DNA of 64,000 nt, from contig CAWISK010000005.1 in the NCBI GenBank assembly GCA_963838805.1, positions 310,001-374,000 of the forward strand, in the 5' to 3' direction. Shown here piece after piece: positions 46,413 through 55,060 of the stretch. The notes below the pieces were generated by a model, which was not told the DNA's origin, made no database searches, and saw nothing but the letters and a program-made list of their open reading frames with translations. The DNA comes from CAVRQM01 sp963838805 (GTDB lineage: Bacteria; Pseudomonadota; Alphaproteobacteria; Acetobacterales; Acetobacteraceae). Both the position numbers and the translations under genes were made by a program. Position 1 is the first letter of the stretch; each line of letters starts with the position of its first letter.

Positions 46413-46883
46413 TCAGGATGGATAGCGTCGCTCTGCCGGACGGATGCGGCCCGCGTTGCCAAGCTCGATCACGTAGCCGAAGTCCTTTTCGGTATCGAGG
46501 TAGTAATGCTCGTCGTCGTCGAACTTCCCGCTCTGGATCACCGGATAGCCGCGCCGGGCGAAATCCTGCACCGCCTTGGCGCAGTCCGGGTAGTACAGCT
46601 TGATGTGGTGCAGTCCCTCGCCCTTGCTCTCCAGATGCTCGTCATAGATGCAGCGCCCGCGCACCGGCTGCATCAGCTCGAGCTGCATTCCATTGCGCCA
46701 GCTCACGGCGATCAGTGCGGTGTGGGTGGCGGGCTGGCCGCGATACACATAGTCGCGCACCTTCGGCGCCTCGAACTCATAGACATCCCACGGACCGATG
46801 CCGAACACCTCCCAGTGCAGCCGCATCGCGCGGTCCAGGTCGCGCACCACGTAGGCGACCTGCATGACATCTCCCTCTTTCAT
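46413..46883 (-). CDS. VOC superfamily (glyoxalase-like) protein
   Basis: This protein of 156 residues has the vicinal-oxygen-chelate fold. It starts MQVAYVVRDLDRAMRLHWEVFGIGPWDVYEF after a short leader at ATG 46883 (supported by GGAG), and includes THTALIAVSWRNGMQLELMQPV and GEGLHHIKLYYPDCAKAVQDFARRGYPV, which carry probable metal ligands His and Glu. It resembles methylmalonyl-CoA epimerase-like and dioxygenase-like VOC proteins. It sits between the permease and SBP of the second sugar ABC system, so an epimerase or lyase step on the imported compound is plausible but unproven. Confidence 0.8.
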   Translation of the reverse strand: MKEGDVMQVAYVVRDLDRAMRLHWEVFGIGPWDVYEFEAPKVRDYVYRGQPATHTALIAVSWRNGMQLELMQPVRGRCIYDEHLESKGEGLHHIKLYYPDCAKAVQDFARRGYPVIQSGKFDDDEHYYLDTEKDFGYVIELGNAGRIRPAERRYPS

Positions 46884-46916
46884 CGTCGCTCCTTCTCTCC
46901 GGTGTGAAGCAGACAA

Positions 46917-47911
46917 TCAGGCACGGCGCCTCGCGCGAACGCGGCGCCGCGCGGTCCCGGCCGGGCGCATCGCCGCCAGCGCGCCCGCGGCCAGCGGATA
47001 GAGCACGCCCAGCACCAGCAGCGCACCCAGCACCACGGTCTGCGTCGGACCGCCGATATTGGCGAGGCCCATGCCGTTGCGCAGCGTGCCCAGCAGCACC
47101 AGCGACAGCACGACGCCCGGCACGGTACCTCGGCCGCCATTGATGTCCACGCCGCCCAGCACCACCGCGGTCACGACGAACAGGATCACGCCATCGGCAT
47201 TGTCGCCGCGCGCCGAGCCTGTACTGGCCGACCCAGACCAGGGCGGCGAGCCCCGCCAGCGCGCCGGCCAGCGTGTAGGCCTCGATCTTGAGGCGCCGCA
47301 CCCGCACGCCGGCGATCCAGGCCGCTTCCTTGTTGTTGCCGACCGCGAAGCAGCGCCGGCCGAACGTCGTGCGGTGCATCGCGAACCACATCACCGCGCC
47401 GGCAGCGGCAAACAGCAGCAGCGCCAAGGGCACCATGCCCCACACCCGGTCCGAGCCCACCGACAGATAAGCGTCGCTGAAATCGGCGTAGCCGAGGTTC
47501 GAGCCGATGATGAAGGCAAGTCCCCGATATGCGCCCATCGTCCCGAGTGTCGCCGCCAGCGACGGCAATCCGAGTGCCGCCACCAGCACCCCGTTCAGCA
47601 AGCCGAGTACTGCACAGGCCAGCACGACACAGGGGGATCGCCGCCGCCAGCGGCAGCCCGTGCGCGGCGCACCTGCCAAGCAGCACGGTTCCAACCGCGA
47701 CGATCGAGGCCAGCGAGATGTCGATCTCGCCGGTCACCACCACCGCCATCAGGCCGAGCGCCAGCAATCCCGGCACGATGAAGAAGCGGCTGGAATAGAG
47801 GATCTGCTTGAGGCTGAGATAGTACGGCGACAGCTCGGCCGACCACGCGCCGGCGGCCACGATCAGCAGCAGCAGCATGGCCTCCCACGCGGTTGGGCGC
47901 AGCCTGCTCAT
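46917..47911 (-). CDS. Sugar ABC transporter permease (CUT2), with two frameshifts
   Basis: This is the second permease of the RhaTPQ-like system. From ATG 47911 it reads MSRLRPTAWEAMLLLLIVAAGAWSAELSP and LLALGLMAVVVTGEIDISLASIVAVGTVLLG. Near 47630 the frame changes and continues AVLGLLNGVLVAALGLPSLAATLGTMGAYRGLAFIIG and TFGRRCFAVGNNKEAAWIAGVRV. Near 47200 it changes again to MILFVVTAVVLGGVDINGGRGTVPGVVLSLVLLGTLRNGM, ending at 46917. All blocks are typical of RbsC/RhaQ. The start overlaps the preceding permease stop (ATGA). Two indels in a conserved transporter are more likely sequence errors than decay. Confidence 0.82.
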
Positions 47912-48918
47912 GCCAGGATCCCGACACGTCGCCGCTGCCGCAACGCCGCCCGCACCCTGGCGCGGATGCCGACGTCCACCGCCACGGCGAGCACGATGGC
48001 GCTGCCCTGGATGAACATGCGCCAGAACTCCTGCACGCCGAGCAGCACCAGCCCGTTGTCGATAGTCGCCAGCACCAGCGCGCCGATCGCAGCGCCGATC
48101 ACGTCGCCCGATCCGCCCGCGACACTGATCCCGCCGATCACCGCGGCCGCCAGCGACGACAGCTCCCAGCCGGTCGCGAGGACGACCGTGACCGTGCCGA
48201 CGCGCGCCGCGTAGAGCAGGCCCGCGAGCCCGCACATCAACCCGCTCAGCGCGTAGGCGAACACGGTGATGCGGCGGATGCGCAGGCCGTTGAACAGGCT
48301 GGCCGCCTGGTTGGAACCGATCGCGTAGAGATGCCGCCCGAGCGGAAAGCTGTGCAGGAACGCCGCCACCAATGCCACGGCACCCGCGCTGATGACGACA
48401 ATGACGGGCATCCCGGCCAGGCGCGCATCCACGCCCGCCAGCATCCAATGCGGCAGCCGGTTGCTGGTGATCTCCCCGCCATGCGCATAGACGTAGATCA
48501 GCCCACGATAGATCGACATGGTGCCAAGCGTCGCGATCAGCGGCGACACGCCGCCATAGGCCACGATCAGCCCGTTCACCCCGCCCAGCACGGTGCCGAT
48601 CGCACCCGCCATGCCGATCACCACGGCAGGGTCGGCATGGACATGCCGGGCCGCGTAGTCGCAAGCGACATAGGCCGCGAGACCCATGATCGAGCCCACC
48701 GACACATCCAGGTTGCGCGTGACCAGCACGATGCCCTGCGCCGCCGCCACGATCGCCAGGATCGCCGCGTTGCCCGCGATGACGCTGATGTTCTGGCCGG
48801 TCGCGAACTTCCCTGACAGCACGGAGAACCCGGCGCCGAGCAGCAGCAATGCGGCGAGCACGCCCACGAACCGCACCCGCAGCAGGGCCGCAGCGATGCC
48901 CTCGCTAGGCCGCTGCAC
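47908..48918 (-). CDS. Sugar ABC transporter permease (CUT2, RhaP-like)
   Basis: This is an intact CUT2 permease of about 336 residues. Characteristic text is AAAQGIVLVTRNLDVSVGSIMGLAAYVA, PLIATLGTMSIYRGLIYVYAHG, FPLGRHLYAIGSNQAASLFNGLRI, and AAAVIGGISVAGGSGDVIGAAIGAL. Start chosen at GTG 48918, with GGGAG seven bases upstream; it overlaps the ATPase stop by 14 bases. The frame is open to 48948, but those residues duplicate ATPase coding sequence. It works with the following permease. Confidence 0.88.
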   Translation of the reverse strand: MQRPSEGIAAALLRVRFVGVLAALLLLGAGFSVLSGKFATGQNISVIAGNAAILAIVAAAQGIVLVTRNLDVSVGSIMGLAAYVACDYAARHVHADPAVVIGMAGAIGTVLGGVNGLIVAYGGVSPLIATLGTMSIYRGLIYVYAHGGEITSNRLPHWMLAGVDARLAGMPVIVVISAGAVALVAAFLHSFPLGRHLYAIGSNQAASLFNGLRIRRITVFAYALSGLMCGLAGLLYAARVGTVTVVLATGWELSSLAAAVIGGISVAGGSGDVIGAAIGALVLATIDNGLVLLGVQEFWRMFIQGSAIVLAVAVDVGIRARVRAALRQRRRVGILA

Positions 48919-50434
48919 GCGCCATCTCCCGCGAACGGGTCGCCGCACGCATCACGGCCTCCTGCGTCGCCTCCCCGCCCGGCAGCTCGGCCACGATCCG
49001 CCCCTCCGCCACCACCAGGATGCGGTCGCTCATCGCCAGCAGCTCGGGCAGGTCGGAGGAGATCAGCAGCACCGCCATGCCGGCCCGCGCCAGCTCGTCG
49101 ATCATCGCGTGAATCTGCGCCTTGCTGCCGATATCGACGCCGTGCGTCGGCTCATCCAGGATCAGCACGGCGGGTTCGGTCGCGAGAAACTTCGCGAACG
49201 CCACTTTCTGCCGGTTGCCCCCCGACAGTGCCGCCACGATCTGGTCGAGGCCGCTGGTGCGGATCCTGTAGGTGGCGACCGATCGTTCGGCGAGCCGCCG
49301 CCCGGCGGCGCGATTGACGACGGACAGGCGCGCGAGCCGGCCGATGATCGGCAGCACGATATTGTCGCCGACCGGCTCCGGCATGATCAGCGCCTGTCGG
49401 TCGCGGTCCTCCGGCAGATAGGCGAGCCCGGCCCGCAGCATCTGCCGCGGGCTGCGCGGCACGATCGGCCTGCCGTCCAGCATGACACGCCCCGCGTCCG
49501 GCGGCGTCATCCCGAAGATCGCCTGCGCGATCTCCGAGCGTCCGGCGCCGACCAGCCCGCCCATGCCGACCACCTCGCCCGCGCGCAGCGTGAACGACAC
49601 CTCGGCGAAGGCGCCCGCGAGCGTCAGCCGCTCGACGGCAAGAACCTCGCCTCCCGGCGGCAGCGCCTCGCGCCGCGCGAACAGCGACGCCAGCTCCCGC
49701 CCGACCATCATCCGCACCAGATCGGCGCGATCGACCTCGGACATCGGACGGGTCGCGACATGGCGCCCGTCGCGCAGCACCGTCACGTCGTCGGCGATGC
49801 GCTCCACCTCCTCCAGCCGATGCGTGATCAGCAGGACCGAGCCGCCCCGCGCGCGCAGCGTCCGCACGATGGCGAACAGGCGCTCCGCCTCGTCGGGCGT
49901 GAGCGAGGCGGTCGGCTCGTCGAGGATGAGCAGCCGCGTATCGACGGTGAGCGCCCGGGCGATCTCCACGAATTGCAGCTCGGCGACACTCAGCGAGGCG
50001 ATCAGTGCCCGCGTGTCGATGGCAACGCCAAGCGTCGCGAGCGCGGTCGCTGCGGCCCGATGCATGGCGCGCCGGTCCACCATGCCCAGCGCGGTTCTGG
50101 GATAGTGCGCGAGGTGAATGTTCTCGGCCACATCGAGATCGGGAAACAGCCGCGGATCCTGGTACACCGCCGAAATCCCTGCCGCGCGCGCCTCCAGCGG
50201 ATTGCCGAAGCGCACGTTGCGTCCATTCACATGGATTTCGCCGCTATCGCGCGGCACGACGCCCGTGACGATCTTGACGATGGTGGATTTGCCCGCCCCG
50301 TTCTCCCCCACCAGCGCATGCACGCGCCCGCGCCCGACCGCGAAGCTGACATCATCCAGCACGCGCGACGCACCGTAGGACTTGCCGACGCCCTCCAGAA
50401 GCAGCACCGCGTCGGTGGGCACGCTTTCCGTCAC
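48905..50434 (-). CDS. Sugar ABC transporter ATP-binding protein (CUT2, RhaT-like)
   Basis: This 509-residue tandem ATPase starts VTESVPTDAVLLLEGVGKSYGASRVLDDVSF at GTG 50434 with GGGAG nine bases upstream. The first Walker A is GENGAGKSTIVKIVTG, signature SLSVAELQFVEIARALT, and Walker B LLILDEPTASLTPDEAERLF. The second half has GGLVGAGRSEIAQAIFGM, ALSGGNRQKVAFAKFLATEPAVLILDEPTHGVDIGSKAQIH. This layout is standard for RbsA/RhaT. It starts the second CUT2 operon, 36 bases after the SDR stop, followed by two permeases, the VOC gene and the SBP gene. Confidence 0.9.
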   Translation of the reverse strand: MTESVPTDAVLLLEGVGKSYGASRVLDDVSFAVGRGRVHALVGENGAGKSTIVKIVTGVVPRDSGEIHVNGRNVRFGNPLEARAAGISAVYQDPRLFPDLDVAENIHLAHYPRTALGMVDRRAMHRAAATALATLGVAIDTRALIASLSVAELQFVEIARALTVDTRLLILDEPTASLTPDEAERLFAIVRTLRARGGSVLLITHRLEEVERIADDVTVLRDGRHVATRPMSEVDRADLVRMMVGRELASLFARREALPPGGEVLAVERLTLAGAFAEVSFTLRAGEVVGMGGLVGAGRSEIAQAIFGMTPPDAGRVMLDGRPIVPRSPRQMLRAGLAYLPEDRDRQALIMPEPVGDNIVLPIIGRLARLSVVNRAAGRRLAERSVATYRIRTSGLDQIVAALSGGNRQKVAFAKFLATEPAVLILDEPTHGVDIGSKAQIHAMIDELARAGMAVLLISSDLPELLAMSDRILVVAEGRIVAELPGGEATQEAVMRAATRSREMARAAA

Positions 50435-50469
50435 TGGCACAGCTCCCTGCGGCGTGTCGGTGTCCGGGA

Positions 50470-51262
50470 TCAGATCGTCTTCAGCATCCCGCCATCGACG
50501 AAATAGGTGGACCCCACGGAATAGCTGGCACGCGGCGAGCACAGGAAGACGAAGAAGCTGGCCACTTCCTCGGGTGTCGCGAAACGGTCGATCGGCGCGT
50601 GTTCGCGGGCGACGCCTTTCAGGTAGCCCTCCCAGTCGCCGCCGCCGTCAGCGGTCAACTGTTTCGCGGTCTTGACCCAGTCCGGCGTCAGCACCAGGCC
50701 GGGATTGACCGCGTTCACGCGGATGCCGTCCTTGATCAGCTCGGTCGCGAGCGATTTGCTGAACATCACCAGCGCCGCCTTGGTGACGTTGTAGATCGGC
50801 TCGTACCACAGCGGCTGGCTGGCGCAGATCGAGGCATTGTGCAGGATCACGCCGCCGCCGCGCCGCTTCATGCCCGGTGCGAGGCCGCGCGCTAGCCGGA
50901 CTGCCGCCATCACGTGCAGGTCCCAGGTACGACTGCCACCTCTCGTCTGGCGCCTCCAGCACGGTTTCGTTGCTGCCCGTGCCGGCGTTGTTGATCAGGA
51001 TGTCGGCGCCGCCGAACTCCCGCTCGGCCGCGGCCACGAGTTCGGCGCATCCGGCGGCACTCGCCACGTCGCAGGGCACGGCCGCGGCGCGCACGGCATG
51101 GCGCGCGGTGATTGCGGCGGCAGTGGCGGACAGCCGCTGCTCCTGCCGCGCCGCCAGCAGGAGGTTGACCCCCTCCGCTGCAAGACCTTCGGCGATCGCG
51201 AGACCGATGCCGACACTGGCGCCGGTGATGACCGCCACCTTGCCCCGCAGCCCCAGCTCCAT
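50470..51262 (-). CDS. SDR-family oxidoreductase, frameshifted
   Basis: This classical SDR of about 263 residues starts MELGLRGKVAVITGASVGIGLAIAEGLA at ATG 51262 behind GGGGAGG. It includes NNAGTGSNETVLEAPDERW. Near 50925 the frame changes and resumes MAAVRLARGLAPGMKRRGGGVILHNASICASQP, then the active-site YNVTKAALVMFSKSLATEL and VGSTYFVDGGML, ending at 50470. It is likely NAD(P)-dependent. As the first gene before the second sugar ABC operon it could oxidise the imported substrate. The indel is probably a sequence error because both halves are conserved. Confidence 0.82.
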
Positions 51263-51438
51263 GCGCCCCTCCCCGTTTCGCCCGTGGTCCGAGGCCGCGC
51301 GCCACTGGCTGCCGGGCCACCGCCCGGCTCGGACGTCGCTCGCGAGACTGCTAGGCTGTTTGCGGATAGCTAGACATGCTCCCTGCCAGCCGTCAATCAA
51401 TGTTGGCGACGGTCGGAACGCCCCTTCAGAACGCCCCT

Positions 51439-52983
51439 TCAGAACACCGGCGCCCGTGTTCCCCCGCGCCGCATGTCCTGCTCCGCACGCATTGCGTGCT
51501 CGGGTCCATAGGTGGCGGCGATCACAGGCAGGATGCGCCAGAAGAACGGCACTCCGGCGGGGTTGGACAGCAGTAATTCCTTCTTCACGAACGGCACGCG
51601 GTAGCGTGTCAGCAGCGGTTCCCAGAACACGTGCTGCGGGTTGCGTCCGATGCCGCTGCGCAGGTCGGACAGCAGCTTCAGCGACCAGGCCATCGCGGAA
51701 TCGACATAGCCGCGCTGCGGGCGATCGAAGTATCCGACTTCCGCCGGCAGTGCATCGTGGTATTCAGGCAGCGCGCGCAACTCGTCGAGCGGACGCGACG
51801 CATCGGCCAGATGCTCGCGCACCAGTTCCCGGTAGGGGGCGAGCACCGCCATCGTCACACCACCATCGGCCACCAGGATGCGCGACAATCCCAGTTCGCC
51901 CTGTGTCACCACCGCGTCACGCTCGTTCGGATAGGCGTAGGTGGCGGTAAAATGCCGGAAGGCCTCGCCATGCAGGCACGATCCCGACAGCGTGAAGAAC
52001 GACGATTGCAGGTGATAGCCGCGGTCCCAGCTATCGGTCAGCGCCCAGAAATCGACCCCGGCCTGCGCCTGATGCGCCAGTATATGGCTCAGATCGTCGA
52101 ACGGACCCAGGAAGCTGTCGTTGCAGAACAGCACATGCTCCACCTGCGCCAGCCGCCCGCGCAGCAGTTCCAGCGTGAGCAGCCACGACGCGATGTCGCG
52201 CCCGTGGTCGGACCGGCGTACCAGCCCCGCGATCTCTCCCTTCGCCAGCTCCGCGCGCGCGGCCTCCGCCTCGGGACTGGAGTTGACCAGCACCGTGCGA
52301 TAGCCGCGCGCCGCGAGTGCCGCCAGCATGGCGCGATGCGAATGCGTCAGATGCCGCCCGCGCTGATGGATCGCGAGCAGGGCGACGCGGCCACCCGCCG
52401 CCTCCTCGCCGAAGATCGGCCCGCTCGCCTCGCACGTCGCCAGCAGCGCCTCCACGGAGATCTGCGCATTCTCGTCCTCCGCCGCGGCTTCTGGTGCGCC
52501 CTCCCGCTTGCCGCGCGATATCAGCAATGTCTGAAAGCGCGCGCGCGCCGCTGCCAGGGCCGGTGAATCGGCCAGCGGCAGCAGCTCCTCGACGTAGCGC
52601 TTCAGGAAACCGACATCGGTTTCCGGACCTGGCGGGTTGGGCACCAGCGGCTGCTCCGCCCCTTGCACCGATAAAATGAGATTCTGAAACGAGTTCGCCG
52701 CAAAGCTGAAGGCAAAGCCATAGGCGATGTCGAACCGGTCGACCGCGGGTGAGCGGATATGCGTGAAATACTCGATCACGTCCGGCCGGTGGAACATCAC
52801 CAGGGGTGCCGTTCGCCTCTCGCCCCGGCGCACATGCACGTCCGGCTCGTCGGAGGGCTTGCGCACCGCCCAACCGACGACGAAGCAGCGCCCATCCTTG
52901 ATCTCGGCCATGTCCAGATGGAAGGTCGGCGGCGGACGCGGCGCCGCCTCCTCCTTGATGCCTGTCCCGGCCGGCCGCTTCAT
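51439..52983 (-). CDS. Rhamnan synthesis F (RgpF)-like protein
   Basis: This 514-residue protein of the RgpF/rhamnan synthesis F family is found in polysaccharide loci. The N-terminal half (residues 1-165) is a beta-rich unknown region with FHLDMAEIKDGRCFVVGWAVRKPSDEP. From about residue 195 comes the characteristic RgpF domain, RVALLAIHQRGRHLTHSHRAMLAALAARGYRTVLVNSS, LVRRSDHGRDIASWLLTLELLRG, HVLFCNDSFLGPFDDLSHILAHQ and DFWALTDSWDRGYHLQSSFFTL. The last part includes NPQHVFWEPLLTRYRVPFVKKELLLSNPAGVPFFW. It is probably involved in O-antigen or exopolysaccharide assembly, as rhamnan glycosylation has been proposed for the family. The gap 51263-51438 shows nothing recognised. Confidence 0.8.
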   Translation of the reverse strand: MKRPAGTGIKEEAAPRPPPTFHLDMAEIKDGRCFVVGWAVRKPSDEPDVHVRRGERRTAPLVMFHRPDVIEYFTHIRSPAVDRFDIAYGFAFSFAANSFQNLILSVQGAEQPLVPNPPGPETDVGFLKRYVEELLPLADSPALAAARARFQTLLISRGKREGAPEAAAEDENAQISVEALLATCEASGPIFGEEAAGGRVALLAIHQRGRHLTHSHRAMLAALAARGYRTVLVNSSPEAEAARAELAKGEIAGLVRRSDHGRDIASWLLTLELLRGRLAQVEHVLFCNDSFLGPFDDLSHILAHQAQAGVDFWALTDSWDRGYHLQSSFFTLSGSCLHGEAFRHFTATYAYPNERDAVVTQGELGLSRILVADGGVTMAVLAPYRELVREHLADASRPLDELRALPEYHDALPAEVGYFDRPQRGYVDSAMAWSLKLLSDLRSGIGRNPQHVFWEPLLTRYRVPFVKKELLLSNPAGVPFFWRILPVIAATYGPEHAMRAEQDMRRGGTRAPVF

Positions 52984-52992
52984 GCCTGCGGC

Positions 52993-54033
52993 TTACACCC
53001 GTTCCAGCGCGTCGTTCAGCCTGCCGCCCTTGATCAGCCGGTCGAGAACCTGAAGCCGGATCAGCGGCGACTGACGGAAATTGCGGTCGGAAAAGCCCAT
53101 TGCCGTCAGTCCTTCGCGCAACTCTGCGATCGACTGTGCCAGCGTCACAAGCGGCTGGTGATGCGGCGCCAGCTCGCCCCACAACGAGAAATCGACCTGG
53201 TACGAACGGGTGTCGGCCGGCGCGTTCAGGTTGATGCTGACCGAGGTGCCGGGCACCGCCTCTGCCACCGCCTCTGCCAGCTGGCGAACCTGATAATTGC
53301 GCTCCTTCGAGCCGACATTGACCGCGACGAATTGCGGCGCGTGATCGGCGGCGCTGATCGCCCAGTCGATCGCCCGCGCCATGTCGGCAACGTCGATCAG
53401 CGGCCGCCACGGCGTGCCGTCCGACAGCACCGTGATCTCCCCCGCCGACAGCGCGCAGGCCACGAAATCGTTCAGCACCAGATCGAGCCGCAGGCGCTGA
53501 CTCCAGCCGCAGGCGGTGGCGAAGCGCAGGCACACCGCGCGCATCCCGCCCAGATCCATCTGCTTCAGCGATTGCTCGGTGGCGATCTTGCTGCGCGCAT
53601 AGGCGGTGAGCGGGTTCAGCGCGTCGGTCTCGCGGCGCGGACCGCCGGCGGCGGCTCCATACACGCTGCAACTGGACGCAAAGACGAAGGTCCGGACGCC
53701 GGCATCGCGCGCGGCGCTCGCCACCGCGACGCTCGCCTGGTGATTGATCGCGTCCGTCACCGCCTCGAAGCGGTTGCCCATCGGATCGTTGCTGATGGCC
53801 GCCAGATGCACCACGGCGTCCACGCCGTCCAGCAGCGATGCCGGCAGCCGGCGGACATCGCCGAAATGCTGCGCATCCAGCTGCGTCTCCGGCAATTGCC
53901 CGTGATCGGTCAGGCTGCCGCTGAAAAAGCCGATATCGTAGCCGATCAGCTCGATGCCGGGATGCGTCTCGCGCAGGTGACGGACCAGCACCGGGCCGAC
54001 ATAGCCCATGTTGCCGGTGATCAGGACTCGCAT
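52993..54033 (-). CDS. NAD-dependent epimerase/dehydratase (extended SDR)
   Basis: This 346-residue extended SDR begins MRVLITGNMGYVGPVLVRHL at ATG 54033; the cofactor motif is TGNMGYVG. It has VHLAAISNDPMG, a SSCSVYG block with catalytic serine, and LNPLTAYARSKIATEQSL carrying Tyr-x-x-x-Lys. Later WRPLIDVADMARAIDWAI and KERNYQVRQLAEAVAEAVPG are typical of nucleotide-sugar epimerases or dehydratases. It lies 11 bases downstream of rfbF and 9 bases before RgpF, so it likely modifies a nucleotide-activated sugar. CDP- or dTDP-sugars are both possible. Confidence 0.82.
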   Translation of the reverse strand: MRVLITGNMGYVGPVLVRHLRETHPGIELIGYDIGFFSGSLTDHGQLPETQLDAQHFGDVRRLPASLLDGVDAVVHLAAISNDPMGNRFEAVTDAINHQASVAVASAARDAGVRTFVFASSCSVYGAAAGGPRRETDALNPLTAYARSKIATEQSLKQMDLGGMRAVCLRFATACGWSQRLRLDLVLNDFVACALSAGEITVLSDGTPWRPLIDVADMARAIDWAISAADHAPQFVAVNVGSKERNYQVRQLAEAVAEAVPGTSVSINLNAPADTRSYQVDFSLWGELAPHHQPLVTLAQSIAELREGLTAMGFSDRNFRQSPLIRLQVLDRLIKGGRLNDALERV

Positions 54034-54044
54034 TGGGGCCACTC

Positions 54045-54815
54045 CTACCAGGTTTTCCAGGGCGCGTTGCCGGAGGCCCACAACTGCTCCAGCTGCACCT
54101 TGTCGCGCAGCGTGTCCATCGGCTGCCAGAAGCCGTGGTGGAAATACACCGTCATCTGCCCTTCCTGCGCCAGCTTCTCCATCGGCTCGCGTTCCCAGAT
54201 CGTCATGTCGCCCTCGATGTAGTCGCCCACCTTCGGCGACAGCACGAAATACCCGCCATTGATCCAGCTCCCGTCGCCGCGCGGCTTCTCCTCGAAGCCG
54301 ATCGCCCGCTCGCCCTCGTGGCGCAGCGCGCCGAAGCGTCCCGGCGGCTGCACGGCTGTCACGGTGGCAAGCCTGCCGTGCTCGCGATGCAGCCGGAGTC
54401 CGGCCCCGATATCGACATTGCCGACCCCGTCGCCATAGGTCAGGCAGAACGCCTCGTCGCCGCTGACATAGGGCAGCACCCGCTTGATGCGACCGCCGAT
54501 CTGCGACTGCTCGCCGGTATCGACCAGCGTCACCGTCCACGGCTCCGCACTCGCCTGATGCACCTTCATGCTGTTGTCGCGCATGTCAAAGGTCACGTCC
54601 GACATGTGCAAATAGTAGTTCGCGAAATACTCCTTGATCACATAAGATTTATAGCCGAGGCAAATGACGAAGTCATTGATGCCATGCGAGCTGTAGATCT
54701 TCATGATGTGCCACATGATCGGCTTGCCGCCGATCTCGACCATTGGCTTCGGTCGGACGTTCGTCTCCTCCGACAGTCGCGTGCCCAGTCCGCCTGCCAG
54801 GATTACCGCCTTCAT
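54045..54815 (-). CDS. rfbF: Glucose-1-phosphate cytidylyltransferase
   Basis: This 256-residue nucleotidyltransferase starts MKAVILAGGLGTRLSEETNVRPKPMVEIGGKPIMWHIMK, the pyrophosphorylase signature with GGxGTR and the downstream lysine. It continues NDFVICLGYKSYVIKEYFANYYLHMSDVTFDM and WTVTLVDTGEQSQIGGRIKRV, the RfbF-specific text. The end reads GFWQPMDTLRDKVQLEQLWASGNAPW, which is diagnostic for glucose-1-phosphate cytidylyltransferase. It makes CDP-glucose for CDP-deoxyhexose synthesis. The CDP-glucose 4,6-dehydratase RfbG that usually follows is not obvious, though two extended SDR genes flank it. Confidence 0.92.
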   Translation of the reverse strand: MKAVILAGGLGTRLSEETNVRPKPMVEIGGKPIMWHIMKIYSSHGINDFVICLGYKSYVIKEYFANYYLHMSDVTFDMRDNSMKVHQASAEPWTVTLVDTGEQSQIGGRIKRVLPYVSGDEAFCLTYGDGVGNVDIGAGLRLHREHGRLATVTAVQPPGRFGALRHEGERAIGFEEKPRGDGSWINGGYFVLSPKVGDYIEGDMTIWEREPMEKLAQEGQMTVYFHHGFWQPMDTLRDKVQLEQLWASGNAPWKTW

Positions 54816-54960
54816 CGCAGCGTCAGCCTCCGTTGACCACCATTGCGGCCTGCATAGACGACATCCCGGCCGCGAGACAGTCCGGCCTCGTCAATCGCTT
54901 GCTACAAATTGATGATCGTGCTGCACCCAGGCGTCCGCCCCGACGCGACGCACCCCGATC

Positions 54961-54980
54961 GGGCCCGGCTCACCGGGCCC
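54961..54980. other. Perfect GC-rich hairpin in the intergenic gap before rfbF
   Basis: GGGCCCGG (54961-54968) and CCGGGCCC (54973-54980) form a perfect 8-base stem with a 4-base loop. It lies in the 245-base gap 54816-55060 downstream of the glycosyltransferase gene. No U-tract follows on either strand, so it may be a pause or attenuator rather than a strong terminator. The rest of the gap holds no gene. Confidence 0.4.
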
Positions 54981-55060
54981 TTCCGGCCGGAACAGGGCAC
55001 GCCCGGCCGCTCTCGAACAGGACGATGCGGCCCCCGATCACTCTGTCGCCCTGCACCATT

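Noticed and set aside
54961..54980. Hairpin as a rho-independent terminator
   Set aside because: No run of T follows on either strand, so it is reported only as a hairpin.
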